From JAWKIJ01 sp041394325 (GTDB lineage: Bacteria > Actinomycetota > Acidimicrobiia > Acidimicrobiales > Microtrichaceae): DNA of 64,000 nt. The stretch lies in contig JAWKIJ010000001.1 in the NCBI GenBank assembly GCA_041394325.1, positions 1,240,001 to 1,304,000 on the forward strand, given 5' to 3'. The notes under the pieces are model-generated. The model was given only the letters and a program-made list of their open reading frames with translations. It had not been told where the DNA came from and ran no database searches. The number at the start of each line of letters is the position of its first letter. Positions within the stretch are counted from its first letter, which is position 1. Shown here piece by piece: positions 1 through 7,890 of the stretch. The position numbers and the translations under genes were made by a program.

Positions 1-642
1 CGCGCCCGCCGTCACCGGATGGACGTAGAACCAGCTGAAGCGGTCCGCCTGGAGGTGGGAGTACGGAACTCGAAACCAGATTCCCAGTACCGCCGATCCG
101 GCGACGAGTATCACGAAGCCGCGTGCGAGCTGCACCATCTGTGCGCGCGTGGCGCGGCCGGCGATCGCCCCCGCGCAGGTCACCATCACGAGGAGCTGCG
201 CCCCGCGGACCGCTCCCAGCGTCGGGTACGTCCCGTAGGCCACCGAGACGAACATCGTGGCCGCGTAGGCGCGCATCACGAACAGGATGGCCGTCGGGCG
301 CCTGAGCCGTGGGGGTGAGAGCACGAACAGCAGGAGATAGCCGAGAACGGCTGCATACAGGCCCAGTTCGAGGAGCACGGTCGGATCGGCGGCACCGCTG
401 AGCGAGTCGCCCACCTCCCGGTGCCGGAACTTGTACTCGGTGCCGACCATCAGCACCAGGGGACAGACCGTCACCCAGATGGTCGGCATGAGGCGCGGCG
501 CCGTACCGCCTGCCCTCGACGTACTCCGACGCCGTCGTGATGCGACCGGGCGGAGCCGGCCGAGTCCGCTCCGTCGTGTCGGTGCGGGCGAAAGAGGACG
601 TCGGTGGGCCGGAGGCCTCCACGTCGGCGCGGTGGAGGTCAC
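1..642 (-). CDS. O-antigen polymerase/ligase-like membrane protein (C-terminus beyond window)
   Basis: The reading frame is open from a GTG at 642 down to base 1, where the window cuts it (214 codons seen). The first 51 residues are rich in Arg and Pro. An internal ATG at 489 is an alternative start. From there the chain has about five hydrophobic segments (near residues 53-66, 85-107, 113-132, 140-156, 165-184). It then reads RFSWFYVHPVTAGA, which resembles the periplasmic loop of Wzy/WaaL-type O-antigen polymerases and ligases, where a His-Pro follows an aromatic-rich stretch. The GTG lies one base after the stop of the Wzz-like gene, so the two are probably co-transcribed. A role in polymerising or attaching a surface polysaccharide is inferred from this topology and neighbour. 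The specific reaction cannot be assigned. Confidence 0.6.
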   Translation of the reverse strand, partial: MTSTAPTWRPPAHRRPLSPAPTRRSGLGRLRPVASRRRRSTSRAGGTAPRLMPTIWVTVCPLVLMVGTEYKFRHREVGDSLSGAADPTVLLELGLYAAVLGYLLLFVLSPPRLRRPTAILFVMRAYAATMFVSVAYGTYPTLGAVRGAQLLVMVTCAGAIAGRATRAQMVQLARGFVILVAGSAVLGIWFRVPYSHLQADRFSWFYVHPVTAGA

Positions 643-643
643 C

Positions 644-2134
644 TCAGTCGGCGTCGACGAAGACGAACCCGACTCCGTCCCCGGCGAGGAAATGCAACTG
701 TCGTCTGGCGTCCTCGATGTCGGCGCGAGCGGTACCCGACGCGACGATCACGGCGATCCCGTCGACGACCTGGCCGAGCATGGAGGATCCGGCCGAGGCC
801 AACAACGGCGGGCCGTCCACGATGATCAGGTCGAAGTCGCCGCGGAGCTCACGCAGCGCGTCGGCCATGTCGGCCGACCGGAACAGCGACGGTGCCTGTC
901 CCGGGTGTCCCCCTGGGCCCATCATGAACAGTTCGGGGCTTCCCGGACCCTTGCCGAGCCCCACGCGGATGACCGCCTCGCCCGCCGTCGCGGCACCGGC
1001 GATGAACTCCTCCAGTCCCAGGCCTTCGGGCAGGCCGAGTGCGGCCGAGACCGCCCTCCCCGCCTGGTCGCCGTCGATCAACAGGACCCGGCGTCCGGCG
1101 CGGGCGGCGACGAGGGCGGTCTTGATCACGATGTCCTCGTGTCGCTCGAGCGGCTCGACGGCCGTGAACAGCACCGACGTGCCACGCAGTACCGCGTCGA
1201 CGTTGGCGGCGACGCGTTGGAACATCGGCTCGGGGGTCGCGAGCAGGTCGAGCCGTGGATCTGCCGGGGTCGGAACCGTGATCTCGCCCAGCGACGGGAG
1301 TCCGACCCAGTCGGCCACGGACACCGCGTCGTCGGCGACGGGATCGCGATCCGCGCGGAACCATGCCACGAGCATCGCCCCCAACAGGCCGAGCACTCCA
1401 CCGATCAGGCCGTTGCGGACCAGGGTGCTGAGACGGCCCGCCGTCGCGGGGACCCTCGCGTAGTCGTACGCCTCCGTACCGTCGCCGAACAACGCCTGGG
1501 TGCTCCGGATGTCGGTCTCGCTCTCCTGCAGGGTGTTGAGCCGCGCGACGGTGGCTTGTGAGACGGCGGTGGCGTAGGCGCCGCTTCCGGCCTCGGACTT
1601 GAGCTGGTCGAGCTTCGCGTTGAGCTTGTCCGTCTCGGGCTTGAGCGCGTCGAGCGCCGCCTGGGCCTTCTTCGCGGCCTGCTCCTTGGTGGCCTTCCGG
1701 TACGACGCGACGATCGCGTCGACGGTGCCGACGGCGGTTCGGGCATCGGAGTAGCGGCACTCGACGGTCATCACGCTGGTGCCGTCCTCGGCCGACGCCT
1801 TGCACCGTGAGCGGATGTCGGCCGGCGTCCCTGCCGCCGGGAAGGACTTCGCCGTCGCCTGGAGGATGGTTCCCGAGTTGGTGAACTCGACACGTTCGTT
1901 GAGATAGCGGGCGAAGTCCACCACCGACGAGCCGCTCCGGTAGGTCAGCGACCCGCGGGGGTCCGTGAGCGACACACGTCCGACCGCCCGGGCCTCGCTT
2001 GGCTGCGCGAGGGTGTAGATCGCCGCGAGGACCAGTCCGGCGATCGCCAGGACGGCCGTGACCCGGCGGTAGCGGAGCGTTGCCTCGACGATGCCGGTGG
2101 ACGGTTCGGGCGCGGCTGGTTCTGACGCGAACAT
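644..2134 (-). CDS. Wzz/BY-kinase-like polysaccharide chain-length protein with degenerate P-loop
   Basis: The 496-residue protein has the Wzz-plus-kinase layout of bacterial tyrosine kinases. TM1 is at about 24-42, followed by an extracytoplasmic region with a Lys/Ala-rich coiled coil (about 145-185), TM2 at about 240-259, and a cytoplasmic ATPase-like domain from about 315. The Walker A-prime motif VLLIDGDQ (about 350) and Walker B FDLIIVDGPP are intact. The P-loop position reads TAVEPLERHEDIVIKTAL, without the glycines and the Lys-Ser/Thr that bind phosphate. No C-terminal tyrosine cluster is visible; the protein ends FVFVDAD. It probably regulates chain length or export of a surface polysaccharide together with the downstream Wzy/ligase-like protein. 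Whether it hydrolyses ATP is doubtful. Confidence 0.82.
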   Translation of the reverse strand: MFASEPAAPEPSTGIVEATLRYRRVTAVLAIAGLVLAAIYTLAQPSEARAVGRVSLTDPRGSLTYRSGSSVVDFARYLNERVEFTNSGTILQATAKSFPAAGTPADIRSRCKASAEDGTSVMTVECRYSDARTAVGTVDAIVASYRKATKEQAAKKAQAALDALKPETDKLNAKLDQLKSEAGSGAYATAVSQATVARLNTLQESETDIRSTQALFGDGTEAYDYARVPATAGRLSTLVRNGLIGGVLGLLGAMLVAWFRADRDPVADDAVSVADWVGLPSLGEITVPTPADPRLDLLATPEPMFQRVAANVDAVLRGTSVLFTAVEPLERHEDIVIKTALVAARAGRRVLLIDGDQAGRAVSAALGLPEGLGLEEFIAGAATAGEAVIRVGLGKGPGSPELFMMGPGGHPGQAPSLFRSADMADALRELRGDFDLIIVDGPPLLASAGSSMLGQVVDGIAVIVASGTARADIEDARRQLHFLAGDGVGFVFVDAD

Positions 2135-2210
2135 GGTGTGTTCATCGGCAGCACCCGCCGACCGATGAGCCCCGCGGCCGTCGCCGGGTCCGGACGCAAG
2201 GACCTGCCGG

Positions 2211-2216
2211 TACGAT
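2211..2216 (+). promoter_or_regulatory. -10 hexamer TACGAT of a probable leaderless promoter
   Basis: TACGAT lies 6 nt before the GTG at 2223, and no Shine-Dalgarno is present. This spacing would place the transcription start at or next to the start codon. The same arrangement recurs at several genes in this window. No clear -35 is visible. Confidence 0.5.
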
Positions 2217-2222
2217 CAAGCC

Positions 2223-2675
2223 GTGCGACGACGCGGTGTGGTGCTCGGGCCATTCGACCTCCTGCACGTCGGTCACCTGGGCGTGCTCCGAACCGCGTCG
2301 GCGCTGGTGGACGAGCTCGTGGTCGCGGTTGCCTCCGACGACCTGGTACGGCGCCGTCACGATCGTCCCCCCGCGGTCGCCGCCGCCGAGCGCGTCGAGT
2401 TGTTGGAGGCGTTCCTGCCCGACGCAGAGGTGTGCGATGTCGACGACGACGACCTCGCGTCGTTGGTGGTGCGCTTTGAGCCGACGGTCGTGTTCGTCGC
2501 CCCCGGCGGCACCGGGGTGATCGGTGCCGACCACCCCACCGACGTCGTCGAGTTGGACGTCGATCCGCTCACGGACTCGGCCGCGTTGCTCTCCCATCCC
2601 GTCGGGGACCTGGTGTGGATCCCGGTCCGATCGACCGGACCGGCCGGGCGTGGCCCCGCCGTCGCGGCGGGTTGA
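2223..2675 (+). CDS. cytidylyltransferase-like nucleotidyltransferase
   Basis: This 150-residue protein opens VVLGPFDLLHVGHLGVLRTA. It carries the HxGH signature (HVGH) of the nucleotidyltransferase superfamily that includes glycerol-3-phosphate cytidylyltransferase (TagD) and the RfaE/HldE adenylyltransferase domain. These enzymes couple CTP or ATP to a phosphorylated substrate and release pyrophosphate. The second half (FEPTVVFVAPGGTG) matches the fold but lacks the canonical RTxGISTT-type motif of TagD/RfaE, so the substrate is unknown. The GTG start is supported by the -10 hexamer directly upstream. The stop overlaps a possible TTG start of the NUDIX gene. It starts divergently from the polysaccharide genes, so a role in surface-polymer precursor synthesis is possible but not shown. 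Confidence 0.7.
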   Translation: MRRRGVVLGPFDLLHVGHLGVLRTASALVDELVVAVASDDLVRRRHDRPPAVAAAERVELLEAFLPDAEVCDVDDDDLASLVVRFEPTVVFVAPGGTGVIGADHPTDVVELDVDPLTDSAALLSHPVGDLVWIPVRSTGPAGRGPAVAAG

Positions 2676-3439
2676 CCGGAACGACGCGGGGTGGCCCCCA
2701 GCGGATCCCGCGACCCGACGTCGTCGAGCCCGGTCCACCGCCGCCGTGGAGTCGGCGCCTCGGCGAGCATCCCGACCTTCGTGACCTGAACGGGTTGACC
2801 GGTGCGGCCATCCGCCGGTCGATGGCGTCGTTCCCGGTCGACCGGGCGGTCGGCCTCGCCGAGCCGAGTGCCCGTCGCAGCGCGGTCGCGGTGGTGCTGC
2901 GGGCGGGCGGGCAGTCGGCGGCGGCGGTCGACCCGGGGTCCTCGCCACAGGGCGCGGGGCCGGCGGTTCTCCTGACCCGGCGGTCGTGGAGCCTTCGCGA
3001 CCACTCCGGCGAGATGGCCTTTCCCGGCGGCGGCGAGGAGCCGGCCGATCGCTTTCCCGTCGGTACCGCGTTGCGCGAGGCGTATGAGGAGGTCGCTCTC
3101 GATCCGGGCGCGGTCGAGGCGGTGGGCGCGCTCGATCCGTTGACGACGGTTCTGAACTCGCGAGTGATCCTGCCGGTGGTCGCGCTGTTGACCGCCCCGG
3201 TCGACCTGGTGGCCGAACCGGCGGAGGTGGCGGCGGTTCGATGGACGACGCTGTCGGAGTTGCTCCATCCCGATTGCTATCGGAGCGAGCGGTGGTCGTG
3301 GGACGGTGGGGGCCTCGTCGCCCCGATGGTCGGGCGTCCGATGCACTTCTTCGAACTGCCGGGAGACACGATCTGGGGGGCGACGGCGACGATGCTGGTC
3401 CAACTTCTGTCCATCGTGTTGGGGGTGGCGCCGCAGTGA
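2672..3439 (+). CDS. NUDIX hydrolase, CoA-pyrophosphatase-like
   Basis: A NUDIX domain is clear. LRDHSGEMAFPGGGEEP is followed by TALREAYEEVALDP, which supplies the GG...REAxEE core that binds metal and cleaves a nucleoside diphosphate linked to X. The H-S-G-E-M-A-F-P-G-G lead-in resembles the CoA pyrophosphatase subfamily (NudL/YeaB type). The start is uncertain. A TTG at 2672 overlaps the preceding stop and keeps the RGGPQRIPRP segment. An in-frame start at 2615 would overlap the previous gene, and an ATG at 2822 would give 205 residues, nearer the usual family length. The gene is translationally coupled or closely linked to the nucleotidyltransferase upstream. CoA specificity is an inference from the subfamily-like motif. 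Confidence 0.78.
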   Translation: MTGTTRGGPQRIPRPDVVEPGPPPPWSRRLGEHPDLRDLNGLTGAAIRRSMASFPVDRAVGLAEPSARRSAVAVVLRAGGQSAAAVDPGSSPQGAGPAVLLTRRSWSLRDHSGEMAFPGGGEEPADRFPVGTALREAYEEVALDPGAVEAVGALDPLTTVLNSRVILPVVALLTAPVDLVAEPAEVAAVRWTTLSELLHPDCYRSERWSWDGGGLVAPMVGRPMHFFELPGDTIWGATATMLVQLLSIVLGVAPQ

Positions 3440-3541
3440 GGCCGCCCTGCCGGGACCGGCGTGGCGCGGACGGGTCGGTGTCGCGGAGGTCCGCGCGTCG
3501 GTACCCTTCGTCGTCGACGGTGAACGACGGGAGGCCCTGCC

Positions 3542-3928
3542 ATGCCGACACTGACCTTCGAGGGGGAGACGCACGGCGAGATCGTGTTGAAGGTGCGCCG
3601 CTGGCTCGCGAGCCTCGAGGGCGACGAGAGCCAGATCAGCGCGGTGGAGGCGATCGAGCAGGGTGCGGAGCTCACCAAGGACGCCCTGCGGATCATCGCG
3701 GCGGCGGCACCGACCCCGATCGCGCACAGCGAGCTGATGAAGGGGCTCACCAACATGGGCTATCGCGCGACCGATGCGACCAAGGAGGCGCTCGTCGGAG
3801 GGCTCGATTCCATCGAGGAGGCGACCGGGGGCAGCGTGGTCCGTCAGGTGCAGAAGGCGGGCCGTCGCGCCGCCTACGAGATGAACGCGACGATCGCCCG
3901 CCAGCTCCTTCGCACACTCCGCCCCTGA
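3542..3928 (+). CDS. conserved-looking small protein of unknown function
   Basis: This is a 128-residue soluble, charged and mainly helical protein starting MPTLTFEGETHGEIVLKVRR. The ATG is preceded by GGGAGG at 3530-3535 with about 6 nt spacing, a good Shine-Dalgarno, and a TACCCT hexamer lies further upstream. I see no signal peptide, membrane segment or catalytic motif. The middle (PTPIAHSELMKGLTNMGYRA) could form a small winged-helix-like module, but this is speculative. It stands alone between the NUDIX gene and the purine genes and is followed by a palindromic terminator. I do not recognise the family. Confidence 0.7.
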   Translation: MPTLTFEGETHGEIVLKVRRWLASLEGDESQISAVEAIEQGAELTKDALRIIAAAAPTPIAHSELMKGLTNMGYRATDATKEALVGGLDSIEEATGGSVVRQVQKAGRRAAYEMNATIARQLLRTLRP

Positions 3929-3932
3929 GGGC

Positions 3933-3952
3933 GTGCCCGCCCGGGCGGGCAC
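3933..3952 (+). terminator. palindromic hairpin after the 3.5-kb gene
   Basis: A 20-bp perfect palindrome (two 10-base arms centred on CCCGGG) starts 4 nt after the TGA. No T-run follows, as is common for high-GC actinobacterial terminators. Confidence 0.5.
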
Positions 3953-4049
3953 CTTGAGGCCCTCCGGACCCCTGCGTAGACTCGTCGACTTTCTCCCGGG
4001 TCCACCGCTGCGCGGCCTCCCGAAGGATTGTTCGCGAAGGAGGGCGGAG

Positions 4050-4907
4050 TTGAGCGAGGTCGAGATCGGTCCGGGCAAACGTGCGCGTCGTGGGTATCGG
4101 CTCGACGAGGTGTCGATCGTCCCGACCCGTCGCACCCGCGACGCGGACGACGTCGACCTGCGATGGCGGCTCGACGCCTTCACGTTCGGCTCCCCCTTCG
4201 TCGTGGACGGTGACGCCCGTGCCGTGGAGGGACTCTCGGTGCTCGACTCGGCAGCGTTCTTCTCCCCCGAGCGGGTGCTCGACCGGGAGTCGTTGTCGGT
4301 CGCGTTGGCCCGACAACGTGAGCAACACGGGACGGTTGCGTTGTCGGTACGGCCTCAGCGGGCCGAACAGCTCATCGGGGTCCTCAACCGTCTCGACGTC
4401 GACCTGCTGATCATCCGGGGACGTGTCGTCTCGGCGGAACACGCGTCGCGGACCCGTGAGCCGCTCAACCTCAAGCAGGTCGTGCGTCGAATGGAGACAC
4501 CCGTGATCGTCGGTGGATGCTCGTCGTTCACGGGAGCGTTGCACCTGATGAGAACCGGTGCGGCGGGGGTGATCGTGTCGAGCCATCACCGGACCCACGG
4601 CGTGGGGGTTCCGCTGGCGACGGCCATCGCAGAGGCCGCGGCAGCGCGGCTCCGCCACCTCGACGAGACGGGCGTGTACGTCCACGTCATCGCCGATCTG
4701 GAGTCCTGTGAGGGTGGGGACGCTGCGAAGGCGGTCGTGTGCGGTGCCGATGCGGTGATGGTCGACCCGACTGCGGGGGGTGACCGGTCGTCGGGTTTGG
4801 ACGACGCGTTGACGGCCATGGCGGCCGGGCTTCGTCGCTCGATGGCGAGCTGCGGCTACGAGAACGCGAAGCGGTTCCAGCTCGCCGACCTGGTGGTGCT
4901 CCGATGA
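4050..4907 (+). CDS. guaB3: GuaB3-family IMP dehydrogenase-like protein lacking the catalytic-cysteine loop
   Basis: The TTG start at 4050 is set by a strong AAGGAGG at 4037-4043. The first residues (VEIGPGKRARRGYRLDEV, then VPTRRTRD) match the start of actinobacterial GuaB3 proteins. Later YVHVIADLESCEGGDAAKAV and CGADAVMVDP match the IMP-binding half of the (beta/alpha)8 barrel. At 285 residues it is much shorter than the usual 370-380. The region that normally reads GPGAACTTR, with the active-site Cys, here reads SSHHRTHGVGVP. The usual PMDS and glycine-rich segments of the N-terminal half are also missing. It overlaps guaA by 4 bp (ATGA), so it is in the guanine-nucleotide operon. I infer a catalytically dead or altered paralogue, perhaps regulatory. 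Confidence 0.8.
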   Translation: MSEVEIGPGKRARRGYRLDEVSIVPTRRTRDADDVDLRWRLDAFTFGSPFVVDGDARAVEGLSVLDSAAFFSPERVLDRESLSVALARQREQHGTVALSVRPQRAEQLIGVLNRLDVDLLIIRGRVVSAEHASRTREPLNLKQVVRRMETPVIVGGCSSFTGALHLMRTGAAGVIVSSHHRTHGVGVPLATAIAEAAAARLRHLDETGVYVHVIADLESCEGGDAAKAVVCGADAVMVDPTAGGDRSSGLDDALTAMAAGLRRSMASCGYENAKRFQLADLVVLR

Positions 4908-6466
4908 CCGAATCCGATCCGCAACCGAGCGGCCTCGCGGCGGAGAGTGTCCTGGTCGTCGACTTCGGCGCCCAGTACGCGCAACTCATCGCTCGCCGGG
5001 TCCGCGAGGCCAGGGTGTACTCCGAGATCGTTCCCCACTCGATCACCGCGGCCGAGGTCGCGGCGCGTCGTCCACGCGCGCTCGTCCTGTCGGGTGGGCC
5101 GAAGTCGGTCCACGTCGACGGTGCCCCGACCCTCGATCCTTCGGTCTTCGACCTCGACATCCCCATCCTGGGAATCTGCTACGGCGCGCAGCTGATCGCC
5201 CGACAACTCGGAGGGATCGTCTCCAACACCGGCCACGGCGAATACGGCCGAACCGACCTCGAGATCTCCTCCACCGGCGTGCTGTACGAACCGGGTGTGA
5301 CCCACGAGTCGGTGTGGATGAGCCATTTCGACGCGATCGTCGAACCACCGGAGGGTTTCACGGTGTTGGCGTCGTCGCCGCAGGCCGCGGTCGCAGCGAT
5401 GCAGTCGCCCGAGCGTGGGCTCTACGGGGTCCAGTATCACCCGGAGGTGGCGCACACCCCCCGGGGCCAGCACCTGTTGGAGCGGTTCCTGTACGACGTC
5501 GCGGGTTGTTCGCCGTCGTGGACGATGGACAACTTCGTCGAGCGGTCCGTCGCCGCGGTGCGGGACCAGGTCGGTTCGGGCCGCGCGATCTGTGCCCTGT
5601 CGGGCGGGGTGGACTCGGCGGTCGCCGCGGCGTTGGTGCACCGGGCGATCGGCGACCGGCTCACCTGTGTGTTCGTCGACACCGGTCTGATGCGCAAGGA
5701 CGAGGGCGAGCAGGTGATCGAGACGTTCCGCCGTCACCAGGGCATCGACCTGATCGCGATCGACGCGGGCGACCAGTACTTCGACCGCCTCGCCGGCGTC
5801 ACCGAACCCGAGACGAAGCGCAAGGCGATCGGCGAGTTGTTCATCCGGATCTTCGAGGAGGCCAAGGCCAAGGTCGACGACGCGTCGTTCCTGGTGCAGG
5901 GAACCCTCTATCCCGACGTGATCGAGTCCGGGACCGCGCACGCGGCCAAGATCAAGAGCCACCACAACGTCGGCGGGCTCCCCGACGACATCGACTTCCA
6001 GCTTGTCGAGCCGTTGGCGGCGCTGTTCAAGGACGAGGTGCGGGTGTTGGGTACCCAGCTCGGCCTCCCCGACGAGATCGTGCAACGGCAACCGTTTCCC
6101 GGTCCCGGCCTTGCGGTGCGCATCATCGGAGAGGTCACCCCGGACAAGGTCGCGACCCTTCAGGACGCCGACGCGATCGTGCGTGAGGAACTGCACGCCG
6201 CAGGTCTCGACCGGGCGATCTGGCAGTCCTTCGCGGTGCTCGCCGACATCCGTGCGGTCGGGGTGATGGGCGACGAACGCACCTACGGGTACCCGATCAT
6301 CGTCCGCGCCGTCACGAGCGACGACGCCATGACCGCCGACTGGGCGCGGCTGCCGTACGAGGTACTCGAATCGATCTCGACGCGGATCATCTCGGAGGTG
6401 CCGGGCGTGAACCGGGTGGTCTACGACGTCACGTCGAAGCCGCCGGGCACGATCGAGTGGGAGTGA
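4904..6466 (+). CDS. guaA: GMP synthase (glutamine-hydrolysing)
   Basis: This 520-residue protein converts XMP, ATP and glutamine to GMP in the cytoplasm. The N-terminal class I glutamine amidotransferase domain has the nucleophile in LGICYGAQLIA (Cys near residue 90) and the His/Glu pair in YGVQYHPEVAHT. The ATP-pyrophosphatase domain has the PP-loop ALSGGVDSAVAA. The C-terminal dimerisation/XMP-binding domain ends with the family-typical KPPGTIEWE. Length is normal for GuaA. The ATG overlaps the stop of the GuaB3-like gene, which implies translational coupling. A leaderless or SD-less start fits this overlap. Confidence 0.97.
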   Translation: MTESDPQPSGLAAESVLVVDFGAQYAQLIARRVREARVYSEIVPHSITAAEVAARRPRALVLSGGPKSVHVDGAPTLDPSVFDLDIPILGICYGAQLIARQLGGIVSNTGHGEYGRTDLEISSTGVLYEPGVTHESVWMSHFDAIVEPPEGFTVLASSPQAAVAAMQSPERGLYGVQYHPEVAHTPRGQHLLERFLYDVAGCSPSWTMDNFVERSVAAVRDQVGSGRAICALSGGVDSAVAAALVHRAIGDRLTCVFVDTGLMRKDEGEQVIETFRRHQGIDLIAIDAGDQYFDRLAGVTEPETKRKAIGELFIRIFEEAKAKVDDASFLVQGTLYPDVIESGTAHAAKIKSHHNVGGLPDDIDFQLVEPLAALFKDEVRVLGTQLGLPDEIVQRQPFPGPGLAVRIIGEVTPDKVATLQDADAIVREELHAAGLDRAIWQSFAVLADIRAVGVMGDERTYGYPIIVRAVTSDDAMTADWARLPYEVLESISTRIISEVPGVNRVVYDVTSKPPGTIEWE

Positions 6467-6506
6467 GCGTGCAATGACGGTGAGGCGTGGTCGTCCCTTC
6501 CCCGGA

Positions 6507-6522
6507 TGTGACATTTCTCACG
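6507..6522. promoter_or_regulatory. CRP/GlxR-like operator upstream of the NlpC/P60 gene
   Basis: TGTGACATTTCTCACG is a near-perfect dyad of the form TGTGA-N6-TCACR. It differs by one base from the TGTGA-N6-TCACA consensus of CRP/GlxR regulators. It lies in the 178-bp gap between guaA and the NlpC/P60 gene, about 125 nt before the start codon, and is locally AT-rich. Downstream of it, at 6575-6582 and 6603-6610, the arms CGCCCGGG/CCCGGGCG could fold the 5' leader. The regulator itself is not in this window. Confidence 0.45.
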
Positions 6523-6644
6523 CCGTATCGTCACCGAGTTGTCATAATCGTCATCGTTTGGCAGCATGGTTCATCGCCCGGGTGACCAGCGCCCGGCACG
6601 AGCCCGGGCGCCGACGTCCCCGACGGCGCCCCTCGGTGAAACCA

Positions 6645-7841
6645 ATGCACTTCAAGTCGAACCGGACCGGCATCGCGGTCCGAATCCTCGCCGGCGCGCT
6701 CATCGCCTCCCTGCTGCCCGCGGCGGCCTCGGCACAACCTTCCGGTGGAAGCGTCGCCGACCTCCGTGCGAAGGCCGCGCGGATCGCGGACGAGCTCGCC
6801 ACCCTCGACCAGCAGACCAGTGCGCTCGACGAGGACTACAACAGCGCCAACATCGAACTCGAGCGCCTCCGGAGCGACCTCGCCACCAACAAGGCCGATG
6901 TCGCCGGCGCCGTGCGCGATCTCGACGACAACCGGACCAAGGCCCGTAGATTGGCGGTGGCGGCGTTCATCGGCGATTCCGACCGTGGCCTCGAAGCGGG
7001 TATCGGCGGCTTCAGCAGCGACCTGACCGCCGCGTCCCGGCGTGAGACGTACCTTCAGGTTCGCTACGGCAACTCCCAGGACGTGATCGAAGGTCTGACC
7101 GCCGCGACCCAACGGCTCGCGGAGCGCCAGGCGGCACTCCGCCGGGCGAACGACCGTGTCGGATCGAAGCTTGCCGAGCTCGACAAGGCCAAGGCGGCGA
7201 TCCAGCAGGCGGTCGCGCAGCGCAAGGCGATCCAGAGCTCGATCAGCGGTGACCTCGCCGCAGCACTCTCGGCCGAACAGGCACGCGCGCGCGGCGGCGG
7301 CTGCCGCCGCCAAGGCCCAGGCGGATGCCGCCGCCCGCGCCGCCGCAGCCGCCGCCCGCCGTCCCGCCGCCGTCGCGGTGCAGGCAACGCCGGCTCCCCG
7401 CTCCGGTGCCGCGACGTCTCGTCCGGGCACGGTCGCACCCGCGCCGGTCGAGCTCGCCCCGGTCGCCGCCCCTGCTCCGTCCGCGGCTGGCACCCCGCGG
7501 GGACGACCGCGGTCGCGGTCGCCATGGCCCAGCGGGGTGATCCCTACGTGTGGGGTGCCGCGGGACCGGGTTCGTTCGACTGCTCCGGCCTGGTGATGTT
7601 CGCATACCGTGCGGCGGGGCGATCGCTGCCGCACTCGTCGAGGTCGCTGCGCTCGATGACCCGTTCGATCAGCGCGCCGGACCTGGTGCCCGGTGACCTC
7701 GTCTTCGGCGGTTCGCCGGTCCACCACGTCGGCATCTACATCGGCAACGGACAGATGGTGCACGCACCGCATTCGGGCGACGTCGTCAAGGTGTCGAGCA
7801 TGTACCAGACGTCCAAGCCGGTCACCTTCGGTCGCCTCTGA
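6645..7841 (+). CDS. secreted NlpC/P60 peptidoglycan hydrolase with coiled coil; linker shows two compensating frameshifts
   Basis: A signal peptide (KSNRTGIAVRILAGALIASL, cleaved near AASAQP) precedes a coiled-coil region of about 180 residues, as in PcsB/RipA-type hydrolases. The C-terminal NlpC/P60 domain has catalytic Cys in FDCSGLVMF, His in VHHVGIYIG and a third polar site in VHAPHSGD; these enzymes cut gamma-D-Glu-diaminopimelate bonds. The linker between about 7285 and 7495 is open in this frame but reads as odd Arg-rich sequence. The +1-shifted frame reads a typical Ala/Pro linker (ARAAAAAAAKAQADAAARAA and on). An inserted base near 7285 and a lost base near 7495 explain this. The start could also be GTG at 6636. 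The gene sits alone between guaA and the helicase. Confidence 0.85.
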   Translation: MHFKSNRTGIAVRILAGALIASLLPAAASAQPSGGSVADLRAKAARIADELATLDQQTSALDEDYNSANIELERLRSDLATNKADVAGAVRDLDDNRTKARRLAVAAFIGDSDRGLEAGIGGFSSDLTAASRRETYLQVRYGNSQDVIEGLTAATQRLAERQAALRRANDRVGSKLAELDKAKAAIQQAVAQRKAIQSSISGDLAAALSAEQARARGGGCRRQGPGGCRRPRRRSRRPPSRRRRGAGNAGSPLRCRDVSSGHGRTRAGRARPGRRPCSVRGWHPAGTTAVAVAMAQRGDPYVWGAAGPGSFDCSGLVMFAYRAAGRSLPHSSRSLRSMTRSISAPDLVPGDLVFGGSPVHHVGIYIGNGQMVHAPHSGDVVKVSSMYQTSKPVTFGRL

Positions 7842-7878
7842 ACCATCCGGCCCTCCTCGGGGCAACAGGCCCCGGCAC

Positions 7879-7884
7879 TAGCGT
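7879..7884 (+). promoter_or_regulatory. -10 hexamer TAGCGT of a probable leaderless promoter
   Basis: TAGCGT lies 6 nt before the GTG start of the helicase gene, and there is no Shine-Dalgarno. The identical hexamer occurs at 25010-25015 and 44621-44626 on the other strand in the same position relative to start codons. Confidence 0.5.
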
Positions 7885-7890
7885 GAACCC

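Noticed and set aside
4856..6514. A 552-codon minus-strand frame across guaA
   Set aside because: guaA has all catalytic motifs on the plus strand; the antisense product has none.
6523..6644. Possible ydaO (c-di-AMP) riboswitch before the NlpC/P60 gene
   Set aside because: A hairpin is visible, but the conserved pairs of purine-rich blocks of this riboswitch were not recognised.
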